The notes beneath the pieces are model-generated. The model was not told the origin of the DNA. It was given only the letters and a program-made list of their open reading frames with translations, and did not search any database. The translations under genes and the position numbers were made by a program. A DNA stretch of 64,000 bases from Desulforamulus profundi. GTDB taxonomy: Bacteria; Bacillota_B; Desulfotomaculia; Desulfotomaculales; Desulfotomaculaceae. Within the stretch, counting starts at the first letter, position 1, and every line of letters begins with the position of its first letter. The stretch is from NCBI RefSeq assembly GCF_002607855.1, contig NZ_AWQQ01000088.1, positions 120,920-184,919 of the forward strand, written 5' to 3'. This document shows positions 40,999 through 51,425 of this stretch, one piece after another.

Positions 40999-41244
40999 TC
41001 AACTCACAGCCCTTGCCAGTATTTGGACTATTTCCTCAAGCTCAGCATTCATGGGTATGGCAGTCAGTACTAAATTCACACTTCTTCTACCGGCATTGAG
41101 AGAAGCCCTGTGGTAAAGCATCCCACGTTTTTTCAAGGACTCCCATGTTTGCTTTTTGCAGGGATACACCAGGCAACTGGTAATTTTCTTTGCCTCAGGC
41201 TGAAACCTTTCGCCCATGGCCGGGCCTGGCAAGAACCTCTTCAT
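40999..41244 (-). CDS. Small protein of unknown function
   Basis: An 81-residue minus-strand frame. The stretch from ERFQPEAKKITSCLVYPCKK through QTWESLKKRGMLYHRASLNA to LNLVLTAIP-like VNLVLTAIPMNAELEEIVQI has normal protein composition, two Cys and a helical end. The N-terminus (MKRFLPGPAMG) is doubtful since another frame upstream (MAVGTQGLSPDEEVLARPGH) could belong to the same protein after an indel. No domain recognised. It lies between Wadjet and the HNH gene. Confidence 0.35.
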   Translation of the reverse strand: MKRFLPGPAMGERFQPEAKKITSCLVYPCKKQTWESLKKRGMLYHRASLNAGRRSVNLVLTAIPMNAELEEIVQILARAVS

Positions 41245-41296
41245 CGGGACTCAGCCCTTGAGTACCCACAGCCATAGCCAACAGACATTGAAAAAG

Positions 41297-41794
41297 TTAA
41301 TCGGCCAAGTATCTTTGTGGCCCTCTAAATACTTCTCTTACATGCCAGTTAATATAGGAATCCTTCGGCCTGTAAAGTGGACTCTGGGGAGGCCGTATCT
41401 CTTTCCCATGGTATCGCATCAGCCATTCTTCAAACCCTTCTGTGCCATGAGCTGCTTCCGCTACTTGGAACTTCAATGACTCGTTTAGAGTAAACACTCC
41501 CCGGTCAAACAATTTATGATGCATTGTACACAACGCAATTCCGTTTTCTTCCTGGTCCGGCCCCCCTGCCTGGTGCCACTTTATATGAGCAGCCTCAACG
41601 GCAATTAATATATTCCCCAATCGAACATTAAAGCCACAAACAGCGCATCTGTACTCATAGGACTTTAAAATACGTTCCCGAAACTGAGGATCGCGACGTA
41701 ACTTTCCGGCTAACTCCATATCCAAGCCAACTTCATTGAGTACATCTTCATGCATGGTTTCAGGAAAATTTTGCCCTAATAAAATAATTGCCAA
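41297..41794 (-). CDS. HNH endonuclease, C-terminal part of a phosphorothioate-dependent restriction enzyme
   Basis: A 165-residue frame starting TTG 41794. Open sequence continues in frame only to the M48 stop at 41852 (ARIDKRQPKPLNEIISEL). The sequence QNFPETMHEDVLNEVGLD, then RERILKSYEYRCAVCGFNVR, EAAHIKWHQAGGPDQEENGI and ALCTMHHKLFDRGVFTL is the HNH half of ScoMcrA-like enzymes that cut phosphorothioate-modified DNA. Their N-terminal sulfur-binding domain is not encoded, so this is a truncated gene or a stand-alone nuclease. Metal ligands C-x2-C, H and HH are present. A 53-bp part of its 3' end recurs at 53541-53593. Confidence 0.75.
   Translation of the reverse strand: MAIILLGQNFPETMHEDVLNEVGLDMELAGKLRRDPQFRERILKSYEYRCAVCGFNVRLGNILIAVEAAHIKWHQAGGPDQEENGIALCTMHHKLFDRGVFTLNESLKFQVAEAAHGTEGFEEWLMRYHGKEIRPPQSPLYRPKDSYINWHVREVFRGPQRYLAD
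41322..41374. repeat. 53-bp direct repeat, left copy
   Basis: Inside the 3' end of the HNH gene. Matches 53541-53593 in the same orientation with one mismatch (c at 41356 versus t). The two copies flank about 12.2 kb holding the M48, type I restriction and IS genes. Confidence 0.85.
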
Positions 41795-41851
41795 TTCACT
41801 GATTATTTCATTTAACGGCTTGGGCTGGCGCTTATCAATTCTTGCCCCCTC

Positions 41852-42564
41852 TTAGATCATAGCTAGCTCTAATTTATGCTTTCGCTTTTCCCAATCAGGC
41901 ATAAGCCTTTCCAGTAATTGAAAAAAGCTGGACTGTGGTCGTGGTATTGCAAGTGACACAATTCATGAGTAACGACATAATCAATGCACTCCTTGGGCGC
42001 ACGGATTAAATCTGCATTTAATGTGAGCGTTCCCTTCTTAGATAAACTCCCCCAGCGCTTTTTCATGCGCCGAATCCGGATTCTTGGCTTAGACAAGAAG
42101 TGTTTTCCAAAATATGGCCAGTATCGCTCAAAGCTCTCACTGAATTTCTCTGTGGCTTTTTCTAAGTACCAATCTTCAAGCAGCTTTTTAACCTTTTCAT
42201 AAGCAGGATTCTCTTTCACTGTAATATAGAAATAACCATGAGTAAGCTTTACCTCATCCCTATCACCGGTGGCAATCTTGAGGCGATATTGCCTTCCAAG
42301 ATACAGGTGTGTTTCCCCACCAATATATTGTCTTTGAGGCGTTCTCGGATTAAATTGCGCAAAATAATCCAGTTGCCTCTTGATCCAACGGGCGCGTTTA
42401 ACAACTATCTTTTGCACTTCTTCGTATTCCGTCCCCAGTGGCGCTTTAATCACTACGCTGCCATCTGGATGGACCGCAATTTCCAGGGTCTTTCTGTCGA
42501 CATAGAAAACATGGAAACAAATAATCTCTTTGCCATAGGTTATTGTGCCGCTATTTAAACTCAT
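41852..42564 (-). CDS. YgjP/M48-type metallopeptidase, one apparent frameshift
   Basis: Zinc metallopeptidase-like protein of about 237 residues, a family often encoded next to type I restriction genes. ATG 42564 (MSLNSGTITYGKEIICFHVF) overlaps the hsdR stop by four bases (ATGA). Motifs: KRARWIKRQLDYF, the SprT-like RRMKKRWGSLSKKGTLTLNA and the active site YVVTHELCHLQYHDHSPAFF (HExxH with third His). One T lost near 41915 gives the correct end QLLERLMPDWEKRKHKLELA, stopping at 41852. A role in restriction complex turnover has been suggested for such neighbours but is not shown. Confidence 0.85.
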
Positions 42565-45500
42565 TTCACGCTCCTGTGCTTAGCCACTTGCATTGTTCGC
42601 TCTATAATCTCGTCCATCTGGTCAAGACTGAATGCAATACCCTTATTTCCTTTGACCTCATCATATAGATAGTCGTCGATATCGTTAATAGCCTGTTTCT
42701 GGGCATCATTATCGTCCCAGAACTGAACCTTCCAATGACGGCTCAATATTTCCTGAACAGCCAAAGCCACATCTGCAGTGATGTCCTGGCATTCACTATC
42801 TTCAAGATGATGTTGCTCAAAGAATGGCTTGAGAACGCCAAAGTACGCCATAGCATCTTCGTTCCCGGCCAGTTTGGCAGGGATGTCATCATGATGTTTA
42901 GTAATAACTTTATTCCGAATATCGGAAACCTTGCTCAGGTATTCCAAATCAGAAATACGTTTTGTTCGAAAATCCTCGATAGACTGCTGAATCAGCTTGG
43001 AAAACTTTTCATAAAATGCCGGATCTTCATTCATCTTTCCGGTAATAACCCGCTTAGTCGCATGTGCAATGGCGTCTGCTTTGGCCGCTGTTGTTTTACA
43101 TCCATAAAAACCCTGCTCCTCCTTCACCTGATTGAACATTTTGTCATCAAAAATGTTCACCGGCTCATTCAATTGAATAACTTCATTTGCTTGGATGTGC
43201 GTATCGAGCAATTTCTTAATCTTGGGCTCATAATCCCGGTAATCAATAGTTTCAGCGTAACGGAGCTTTACCGCTGCTTTAAGATTCTGAAACCGCTTCA
43301 AGTCTGCTTTATACCGACGCAGTTTCGCCTCATCGATATTCATAATGAAGGACTCGGTCGACAGAGCGATCCCCAGTGTTTTGCTGTACTCCGCCAACCG
43401 CTGATAGAAGTCCTCTCTAATGGCAACATCGGAAAGGAGAACCTCGTAATCTTCCTCGTCATAACTGTTCTTGACTTCTTTGAAAAGATCCCAGAGATCG
43501 GAGTACCGCTGAGGAAGCTTCTCAACCTCCGCGTTAACTGAAGTCAGGGTACCAGCCAAATCATTCTCGTCGAATTCTTCAAGCGCGCCATACATAGTGA
43601 GGGCTTTATCCAGTTCGCCCAGAACACTCGCATAATCTACAATGTACCCAAACTCTTTTCCCTCATAAAGGCGGTTCACTCTCGCAATTGCCTGCAGCAG
43701 TGTGTGTTCGCGTAAAACACGGCATAAGTAAAGAACCGCGTTGCGTGGAGCATCAAATCCGGTTAACAACTTGTCGACCACAATCAGAATTTCCGGCTCA
43801 GTCCCATGCTTAAATTGATTGATAATTTGCTTAGTGTATTCCTCTTCGCTACCGTAGCGCTTCATCATTTTTTGCCAGAACTTGACCACCTCGTCAGTCG
43901 GCTCATCATCTATCTCCTCATAGCCTTCACGGGTATCTGGCGGGGAAATTACTACATCGGACGTTACAAAACCAATTTCATTGAGATACTGGTGGTACTT
44001 CAACGCGGCAGCCTTATTCGGCCCAACCAGTTGGGCCTTAAATCCCGTTCCCTGCCAGTTAGCCCGAAAGTGTTCACTGATATCAAAAGCACGCATGTAA
44101 ATAACCTGTTCTGCCTTATTCAGCATCTCAGCCCGGGCATATTTCTTTTTCAGATCCGCCTTCTGTTCTTTGGTCAGCCCTTGTGTATGCCGGTCAAACC
44201 ATAGATCAATAGCGGTTTTATTCTGCTCCATCTCCACGTGACGGCCTTCATATAATAAAGGAACGACTGCCCCGTCTTGCACAGCCTGGCTAATGGAATA
44301 GTGCGGTTCGATTATACCGCCAAATTTTGCGAAGTTGTTTTTTTCCTTCTTCATCAAAGGCGTACCAGTAAAGCCGAGGTAACAGGCATTCGGAAACATC
44401 TGCCGCATCCTTGCTGAGAATGAGCCGAAGTTTGTACGGTGACTTTCGTCAATTAGCATAAAAATGTCGGTAGAATCATCCTGATATTTTTTGATATTCA
44501 TAGCTTTGTCAAACTTGTGAATCAATGTCGTGATAATGCCCGCTTTGTGTTCTGCAACCAACTCTAACAGATGCCTTCCCGATGTTGCCCGGTTCGGTTC
44601 CAAGCCGCAGGCAGCAAAAGTGTTCCCCAACTGCTTATCCAAATCATCACGGTCAGTCACCAACACGATTCGCGGGTTGGTGACATCCGGGTCCAGGGCA
44701 AGATTTCTCCCCAGCATTACCATTGTCAGTGATTTACCGGAGCCCTGAGTATGCCAGATTATGCCACCTTTGCGCTTGCCCTGACCGTCTAGCTGCTTGA
44801 CACGTTCAAGAGTAGACTTGATGACGAAAAATTGCTGATAACGGGCAATCTTTTTGATTCCGCCGTCAAAAACAGTAAATTTGAAGGCCAGCTCCAACAG
44901 GCGCTCTGGACGGCATAAGCTGTATAGCGCCTTGTCCTGCTCTGTAACCAAACGTTCGCCTTCAGCCTCCAGAGAATCGAAGAATGGGCGTGCAACAGCG
45001 AATTCACCGCAAAAAGCTGCTTTTTTGCTTATTTGAAAGGGCAGAATTGACCACTCTGGCAACGTCCGCCTCTTTATCGCGCTGCTCCTTCCACACGCCC
45101 CAAAATTTGGCGGGTGTTCCGGCAGTGGCGTATTGTGCGGCATTTTTATTGATTCCCATTACCAGTTGCGAGTAGACAAATAACTTGGGGATGTAATCGT
45201 CGCTCTGATTACGGATGGACTGGGAGATAGCTTGTTCAATTTCGACTTTGGGCGACTTACATTCAATTACGGCAAGTGGAATACCGTTGACAAAGAGAAC
45301 AATATCCGGACGCGCTGTTTCCGTACTGCGGGAACGCTCCACGCTGAACTCTGCGGTTACGTGAAACTTGTTGTTCTCCCAGTTGCGCCAGTCGACGTAC
45401 TTCAAATTAAAGCTTTTCGAATCGCCTTCAATGGTCTGTTCCAGGGCTGTACCCAGGGTGAGCAGATCGTATACTACCTCATTGGTCTTCAGCAGGCCAT

Positions 45501-45762
45501 CATATTTGACGTTCTTTAATTTCTGAATGGCCGACTGGATATTTTCCTCGCTGAATAGATATTTGCGCCCTTTGTAGTTGATACGGTTGATCCGTTTGAG
45601 CTGGTCACGCAGAATGCCCTCCAGCAGCACATTGCCGTTTTTACCCTGGCGCTCTTTCAAAGCCTGTGCAGGGGAGAGATATTCAAACCCCAGATTCAAC
45701 AGGACCTGAAGTGCCGGGATCTGAGAAAGGTATTTTTCATTAAACTGAAATCCTTGCATCAA
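42561..45762 (-). CDS. hsdR: Type I restriction enzyme, R subunit, one apparent frameshift
   Basis: Motor and nuclease subunit of the type I restriction system, about 1067 residues. ATG 45762 begins MMQGFQFNEKYLSQIPALQV. The nuclease domain has the PD-ExK core PDIVLFVNGIPLAVIECKSP. The frame breaks near 45020 in an A/T run; on joining, the SF2 helicase follows with HTQGSGKSLTMVMLGRN, LIDESHRTNFGSF, LGFTGTPLM and LLTGFDAPRNAVLYLCR. The C-terminal helical domain ends with DQMDEIIERTMQVAKHRSVK. It overlaps the upstream 493-aa gene by four bases and the M48 gene by four bases, so all are translationally coupled. Confidence 0.93.
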
Positions 45763-47240
45763 GCCCCCTCCTCACGTTCTGGCAACGTTGACGCCTTACT
45801 TTTAAGACATTCTTGTAATTCTATAGCCCATTTATAGTTGCTAATTATTTCTATAACAGAATCAAAATCATCCTTGTCGAGCCAATGATATTTTGGGATT
45901 CCGCATTCAATTGAATTAGTCACAACATCTATGATGCTTTTTTGAACATCTGTGTCAAGACCTGCCAAGATGTCTAGTGTTTTAGATAAGTGCTCCTTCT
46001 TAAAACGAATCTGATTTTGCTCGTTTGTAAAGCATTCCAGCACAATTCCTTTAACGAAATCTATAGGCCATTTTTTGTCTGATTCAGAGATGACTTCCAG
46101 CATATTGATCGCGGAGCTCGCATTCCCTTCGGCGCATTGAAGAATATTTCGACCAAGTACACATTGTTCATCAGTAAATAATTTTGCGACTTGCTCAGGA
46201 TCATTCGAGAGAATGAAATTAATTGCCGGGTTTTGTGTGTACCAGTTATGCGATTTAAGATCTTCAATGATTCTACCAACACACCGGGTCATGCTTACCC
46301 CAGAAGCATAAAGCTTTGTGGATTTAATGCTCTCTATCTTTTCCTGAAAACGATCTTTCTGACGGTTCGTTAAAACTTTAGAGATTAGAAGGTCTTCTAG
46401 AATCCGCAAAAGACTAGGACGACTATCACTCTCATCAAGTATATTACCAAGAAGATAATCTTGAGCTCTTTGACCAATTTTGGAATAAAGTTCTGAATCT
46501 GATAAAACACGAATGAGAGTTTTCGGAAATTTACTTACCTGTCCATGCCATTGATCATGACTGAGAATATCTACACCAATTTGTTTAAGAAAAGCTTGAG
46601 TAAACCAAACGCCGCGAAAGAAGAATACCTTCATCGTTGAATCATCGGCTATTTGCTCCAAACCTTTCCAGTATTTTTCAAGAAACCATATGTAAATTTT
46701 CTCGTCAATTTTCATAAGAATCTCTTTTGCAAACTGTTCAACTGTGTCACGTTGATCATCCAGGTAGTTGGGATCTTCCAGAAGATTCTTCAGCAATTGC
46801 CCTCCAAACCCTTCGCGAAGCTTCACTGGCTGAGACAATACATATTCCACAACTACTGCTGCAGCATGAGAAACCTGTTCTTCTGATGGAGCTTCTTCAT
46901 AAGGATGACCATAGAGACAGCGCATATCATAAACATGAGTTAAGATTGTATGTGCTGAATCTGATAGGAATCCGTAAACACGAGCTTGCTCGAGCACAAA
47001 TTTATCAACTGATTTGTGCTCAACTTCTCTCTGTTCAATTTGACCAACGATTCTCCCCGCTGTACTATCACGCTTTTGCGCTTCACGAAATCGGCGTTTA
47101 AGTGATTCAGCACAGGCCAGCCAGATCATGACATATGCAGCCCTTAATGCATTGTTACTAGCTGCCTTCACAGCATCCTCGAACAGAGGAATATCATCAT
47201 CAGATAGGATTCTGTTTTTGTAATTGGTAAGGTCAAGCAT
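45759..47240 (-). CDS. Unrecognised 493-aa protein inside the type I restriction operon
   Basis: Intact 493-residue protein from ATG 47240 (MLDLTNYKNRILSDDDIPLF), three bases after hsdS and overlapping hsdR. Residues 1-135 form an all-helical region rich in Trp/Cys/Glu (RAAYVMIWLACAESLKRRFR, FLSDSAHTILTHVYDMRCLY then GHPYEEAPSEE) that resembles HEPN-like or abortive-infection helices, including an RxxxxH-like spacing around MRCLYGH. The rest is helical with no repeats or catalytic motif I can name. The conserved coupling suggests an accessory of this restriction system (regulator, anti-self, or extra effector). Function unknown. Confidence 0.7.
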   Translation of the reverse strand: MLDLTNYKNRILSDDDIPLFEDAVKAASNNALRAAYVMIWLACAESLKRRFREAQKRDSTAGRIVGQIEQREVEHKSVDKFVLEQARVYGFLSDSAHTILTHVYDMRCLYGHPYEEAPSEEQVSHAAAVVVEYVLSQPVKLREGFGGQLLKNLLEDPNYLDDQRDTVEQFAKEILMKIDEKIYIWFLEKYWKGLEQIADDSTMKVFFFRGVWFTQAFLKQIGVDILSHDQWHGQVSKFPKTLIRVLSDSELYSKIGQRAQDYLLGNILDESDSRPSLLRILEDLLISKVLTNRQKDRFQEKIESIKSTKLYASGVSMTRCVGRIIEDLKSHNWYTQNPAINFILSNDPEQVAKLFTDEQCVLGRNILQCAEGNASSAINMLEVISESDKKWPIDFVKGIVLECFTNEQNQIRFKKEHLSKTLDILAGLDTDVQKSIIDVVTNSIECGIPKYHWLDKDDFDSVIEIISNYKWAIELQECLKSKASTLPEREEGA

Positions 47241-47242
47241 CT

Positions 47243-48466
47243 TTAAAATGCCTCCTTGTCAGTGTTTACCTGCCACTGCCCAGTCAGTAGTTTTTGCATC
47301 AGGCCGCGCTTTTGCTTGCGGTAGGAATCAGCCAGTCTTTTTAGAAGATTGATTTCCTGCTGTGCAGTATTCAAGACCTCCGCTATTATCTGTTGCTGCT
47401 CCATTGAGGGGTAGGGAATCTTTATAGTCAAAAAGTCTTGAATACTGATTTGTTTACCATCCCTAATTCCAATTACAGCAATTCGAAGATATTTTTCTAT
47501 AAATATGTATGACTTGAAAAAGTGCCTGTAAAATTCGTCATGCAATACTACCTTGGGGCGGAGAATTGTATATGCCGGACTAACTATCCCTCTATAGCGG
47601 GAGTATTCAATCCCTCCTTGAAATGAACGAAGGCTGATAACAAAGTCACCTTCTTGAACTAGCTTATAAGATGACGTACTTCCTTCAGGAGACATTACTC
47701 GACCTTCAAGCATTCGTCGAGGAATTACCCCTCGATCTTGTGTAACCGAAAGCAACTCTTCCTCAGGGTGGTGTTTTTCTGTAACATTGTCGAAAAGCTC
47801 TTCTGCTCTTAAATGCTCCCATTGCTCGCACTGCCCACTAATTAAGGTCTTTATTAGCCAAGTAAACTGCTTCTCCTTGGCTGTAATAAGTTGCTCAATC
47901 TTTTCGATGACACTCGAACAGCATTTTAAAAGAGAAACAATTTCTTTTTGTTCAAAGAGTGGCGGAACCGGAACAAAGCAGTGTTTTTTGAATTCAGTCG
48001 GATTTATGTTAGCTTGGCCAACAGCTCTCGTCGCAATGCGTTTTATAGTCTTTTGTGCACTATAACTGTTAAGCCAGTAATTCAAAAATTCTGGGATAAT
48101 TAACTTTTCATTGACTTTAAGCCTTACCAAATATGATGCAAACACTACTTCATCATCCGAATCGAAAATTCCAACTTTACCGACGAGGTCATAGCTATTT
48201 GTTCTATTTATTAAAATATCGCCTTTTTTAAGAATGTACTTTGATCGTTCTTCTTTTGACAGGTTAGCGCAAATAAGATTAGTGGTCAGTATACTTCCAT
48301 TTTGAATATCCTTCATACCTAGTACATTTGTGTTACCATTTTCTGAGGCAGAGGTATTGGTACCGTACTGAGAATCGACTAAAACTTTACCGACAGGAAG
48401 CAACTGCCACCCTTTGGGTAACCTTTCCCTCCTCAGTGGATGTAACGAGAGTTGATTAGCACTCAT
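47243..48466 (-). CDS. hsdS: Type I restriction enzyme, specificity subunit
   Basis: DNA-sequence recognition subunit of 407 residues, intact. ATG 48466 begins MSANQLSLHPLRRERLPKGW and overlaps the hsdM stop by four bases. It has two target-recognition domains: TRD1 (residues about 18-190, with LPKGWQLLPVGKVLVDSQYG and KKGDILINRTNSYDLVGKVG) and TRD2 (about 215-380, VTEKHHPEEELLSVTQDRGV). Each is followed by a helical spacer (VPPLFEQKEIVSLLKCCSSV, then MEQQQIIAEVLNTAQQEINL), the usual duplicated layout. Confidence 0.92.
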   Translation of the reverse strand: MSANQLSLHPLRRERLPKGWQLLPVGKVLVDSQYGTNTSASENGNTNVLGMKDIQNGSILTTNLICANLSKEERSKYILKKGDILINRTNSYDLVGKVGIFDSDDEVVFASYLVRLKVNEKLIIPEFLNYWLNSYSAQKTIKRIATRAVGQANINPTEFKKHCFVPVPPLFEQKEIVSLLKCCSSVIEKIEQLITAKEKQFTWLIKTLISGQCEQWEHLRAEELFDNVTEKHHPEEELLSVTQDRGVIPRRMLEGRVMSPEGSTSSYKLVQEGDFVISLRSFQGGIEYSRYRGIVSPAYTILRPKVVLHDEFYRHFFKSYIFIEKYLRIAVIGIRDGKQISIQDFLTIKIPYPSMEQQQIIAEVLNTAQQEINLLKRLADSYRKQKRGLMQKLLTGQWQVNTDKEAF

Positions 48467-49976
48467 ACTCCAGCCTCCTTGATTTTTTCTGCCATCTTTG
48501 CTCGAACATCAGCCAGTTCATTTTCCAACTGCTCGATTTCCCGCTGCACAGCATAGATGTCGATTTCCTCCTCTTCCTCAAAAGTGTCAACATAGCGGGG
48601 AATATTGAGATTGAAATCGTTCTTTTTAATTTCCTCAAAGGTGGCTAAATAAGCATATTTATCTACATTCTCACGGGCTTTATAGGCGTCTACGATCTTT
48701 TGGATATGTTCATCCGAAAGGGCGTTCTGGTTCTTACCAGGCAGATAATCCTGGCTGGCGTCAATAAAAAGCACATCCTTGCGACTTTCGTTAGCCCCGC
48801 CTTTTTCCCGGCTACGGTCAAAGACCAGAATGGCCACCGGGATATTGGTGGTTGGGAATAGGTTTCCCGGCAGTCCAACAACGGCATCCAGCAGATTTTC
48901 TTCAATCATGCTCTGCCGGATACGGCCTTCGGCAGCTCCACGGAACAGAACGCCATGCGGCACCACAACAGACACGCGACCTTCCTTTTCCAGCGCAGCC
49001 TCCACCATGTGGCTGATGAAGGCCCAGTCTCCTTTGCTCTTGGGCGGAACCCCGCGCCAGAAACGATTGAAGCGATCGCTTTCGGCTTCATCGGCACCCC
49101 ATTTGTCCAGCGAGAATGGCGGGTTGGCAACTACAATATTGAATTTCATTAGACGGTCATTTTCTACCAGCGCAGGCTGGTGAGCGTATTGCACCATTCG
49201 ATGCGGGCACTGTCCGCCCCATGCAGGAACATATTCATACGTGCCAGTGCCCAGGTACTTCCGTTCACCTCCATACCGAAGAGAGCGAAATTTCGATCCT
49301 TTACTTCACGGGCCGCTTCAATCAAAAGACCACCGGAACCGCAGGCTGGGTCGCAAATGCGGTCTCCAGGTTTGGGACCGGCCAGCTTGGCCACCAGCTC
49401 CGACACTTTATGAGGAGTATAGAACTCGCCGGCCTTTTTACCGGAATCAGATGCAAAGCGTTCAATTAAGTAGATATACGTATTGCCGATGACATCCTCG
49501 GAAACTCGGCTGGGCCTCATATCAAGCTGCGGCTTGTTGAAATCCTCCAGCAGCATCTTGAGGCGGCGGTTGCGGTCCTTCGTTTTGCCGAGGTTGGCCT
49601 CGCTGTTGAAGTCGATATTGCGGAACACGCCTTCAAGCTTGGCCTTATTGGCCTCTTCAACAGCATCAAGAGCTTCGTTAATCAACTCACCAATATTGGC
49701 CTCGTTACGTTGTTCATAGAGGTCATAGAAGCTTGCGCCTTTCGGTAAAACAAAGCGCTCACGCTCCAGTTTTCTACGAATTCGAACATCATCGTCACCA
49801 TACTGCTTGCGATACTCTTCATAATGATCTTTCCATACATCCGAGATGTATTTCAAAAACAGCATTACCAGTATGTAATCCTTGTACTGTGCGGGATCGA
49901 CAACGCCACGGAAAGTGTCGCAGGCCGCCCACGCGGCATTGTTAATATCTTTCTGATCGATTTTAATAGTATCCAT
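48463..49976 (-). CDS. hsdM: Type I restriction enzyme, methyltransferase subunit, one apparent frameshift
   Basis: N6-adenine methyltransferase of the type I system, about 504 residues. ATG 49976 (MDTIKIDQKDINNAAWAACD) lies behind AAAGGAGA. Helical N-terminal domain YKDYILVMLFLKYISDVWKD, then AGEFYTPHKVSELVAKL, SAM motif DPACGSGGLLIEAAREV, and the catalytic NPPF in FNIVVANPPFSLDKWG. A C lost at about 49183 (accagcctgcgc) splits it between TLTS and PALVENDRLM. C-terminus NELADVRAKMAEKIKEAGV overlaps hsdS. Confidence 0.93.
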
Positions 49977-49980
49977 TTTT

Positions 49981-50540
49981 TCATTCTCCTTTAGCCAGTT
50001 TCATTAATGTTGATGCAATGTACTGCCTGCGTTTGCTCGCAATCTTTTTAATCAGAAATTGTTCTTCCTCCTCGTAAGTAGCTACCGTTATAATTGTTCT
50101 TTGCCGCGCAATCGGGGGGATGAAAACATCAAGATTCTCCAATGCCTGTTTGTTAATCATCTTCAGCGCGGTTCCTTCCGCACAACTGGCCAGAAGGGCT
50201 TGTGCCGGTTCCTGATTGATAAACCAATTGAGATACTCGGGAATAACAAAATTACTCTTTACCCGAATCCGCAGAAGGGGAGCTGCAACAACTGCTTTAC
50301 CAGGATCATCAGTCAATATAGCAGATGATGTTACTTGCCCACGAGAACGAAAAATGAGATCACTGATCAGAAGGTAGGCATCCCGGTAGGTTGCACTTTC
50401 ATCTTCCTCTTGCAGAATCCCATCCACAGTGACCGGCTCTTTCCGGTACGTATGATTCCGGGTAGAACTATCAAACAGCCAGCACAGGAAGGAAAGTTTT
50501 TTCCCAAACGGGTGGGCCACCAAACTTTCCTATGACACCA
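49981..50540 (-). pseudogene. Second, N-terminally truncated restriction specificity (S) gene
   Basis: A frame ending two bases before the hsdM start region encodes DLIFRSRGQVTSSAILTDDP, GKAVVAAPLLRIRVKSNFVI, EYLNWFINQEPAQALLASCA and IPPIARQRTIITVATYEEEE. This is the C-terminal two-thirds of a short single-TRD S-subunit family. Its N-terminus is replaced near 50540-50590 by an IS256 fragment. The coding part is otherwise normal, so the loss is due to recombination with the element. It occupies the first position of the restriction operon. Confidence 0.7.
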
Positions 50541-50590
50541 CAAACCGGAAAGGCGAGCCAATGAGACGGTGGCGGTACGTCCCAATTGCA

Positions 50591-50870
50591 GCGGATCTGA
50601 TACGGATATTTAAAATAAGCTGTCAGTTCAACCCAGTTATTTTCCCATGACCTGATAATTATGGGGTGCCTTTTGCCCCACTTTTCTTTGAATGTGCGTA
50701 AAGGCCAACTCTGCTTCCTCGATGGTCAGGGCCTGGTATATCTTCTTGAGATCCGCCATTAACTCTTTTTGTTCCTTGTATGGCACATATTTCAAGGAAT
50801 TGCGGATTTGGTGTATAACGCATAACTGAATCTCTGTTTTGGACCTTCCTCTCCAAGAATAAACAAATAG
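50591..50870 (-). mobile_element. IS256-family transposase remnant
   Basis: Minus-strand sequence encodes KTEIQLCVIHQIRNSLKYVP, YKEQKELMADLKKIYQALTI, AFTHIQRKVG and, after one frameshift near 50640, SWENNWVELTAYFKYPYQIR. This is the conserved central-to-C-terminal part of IS256 (Mutator-type) transposases. It stops abruptly at the S-gene remnant on one side and at an unrelated Cys-containing fragment on the other. Non-functional. Confidence 0.8.
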
Positions 50871-51033
50871 AGCAGCTCTTCTCAACCTGCTTCCATGAAG
50901 CAAAGTTACACTCGTAAACCTTCATGGTCCCCTTAGCGCCGCAATTCACGCAGTCCCCGTAATGCCGTGTAATCATACCACTCTCATCAGCGGCCACAAT
51001 TTCTTTCGTGTTGGTACCCAACCACCTTCCCAT
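50865..51033 (-). pseudogene. Fragment of a small cysteine-containing protein
   Basis: The frame from 51033 reads MGRWLGTNTKEIVAADESG, then MITRHYGDCVNCGAKGTMKV and YECNFASWKQVEKSCSICLF before joining the IS256 remnant. C-x2-C appears twice. The KMKVYEC-like wording recurs in the small gene at 51129-51314. No family recognised. Confidence 0.3.
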
Positions 51034-51040
51034 AAAAATT

Positions 51041-51085
51041 AAAGGAAGCGGGTATGTTCGCTACGGAGCGAACCTCGCTTCCTTT
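51041..51085. terminator. Palindromic bidirectional terminator-like hairpin
   Basis: AAAGGAAGCG (51041-51050) pairs with CGCTTCCTTT (51076-51085), with an inner GTTCGC/GCGAAC stem (51056-51061 with 51068-51073). Confidence 0.6.
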
Positions 51086-51128
51086 AGATACTTATACAGT
51101 AATTTAATAAGGAACGGTTGATGCGTTA

Positions 51129-51314
51129 CTAACCGTGTCGCTCATCAATTTTTACTGTTTCTCTTATTATCATCTGATTTCTAAAATTTAGCCAAGCGTC
51201 AATGCCAAATTGTTCAAGTATGTTACAAATACACTCGTATACTTTCATCTTCTCTGGCGTATCAAAATAATACTCAACAATTGTAAACTTATACTTATAT
51301 CCATCTTTTACCAT
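51129..51314 (-). CDS. Small 61-residue protein
   Basis: ATG 51314 (MVKDGYKYKFTIVEYYFDTP) is preceded by AGGAG at correct spacing. The remaining EKMKVYECICNILEQFGIDA and WLNFRNQMIIRETVKIDERH have plausible alpha/beta composition. No known domain. It lies between the palindromic hairpin and the IS66-like element and may be a cargo or bystander gene. Confidence 0.5.
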   Translation of the reverse strand: MVKDGYKYKFTIVEYYFDTPEKMKVYECICNILEQFGIDAWLNFRNQMIIRETVKIDERHG

Positions 51315-51425
51315 AACGAAACTCCTATAAAATATTTATTTTGCCTTCAAGAAAATCTGACCCGTCTTGTAAACGCCATTATTTGCTCTTTTCCTGATTG
51401 CCTGATTGTCAGGCAAAAGGATAGC

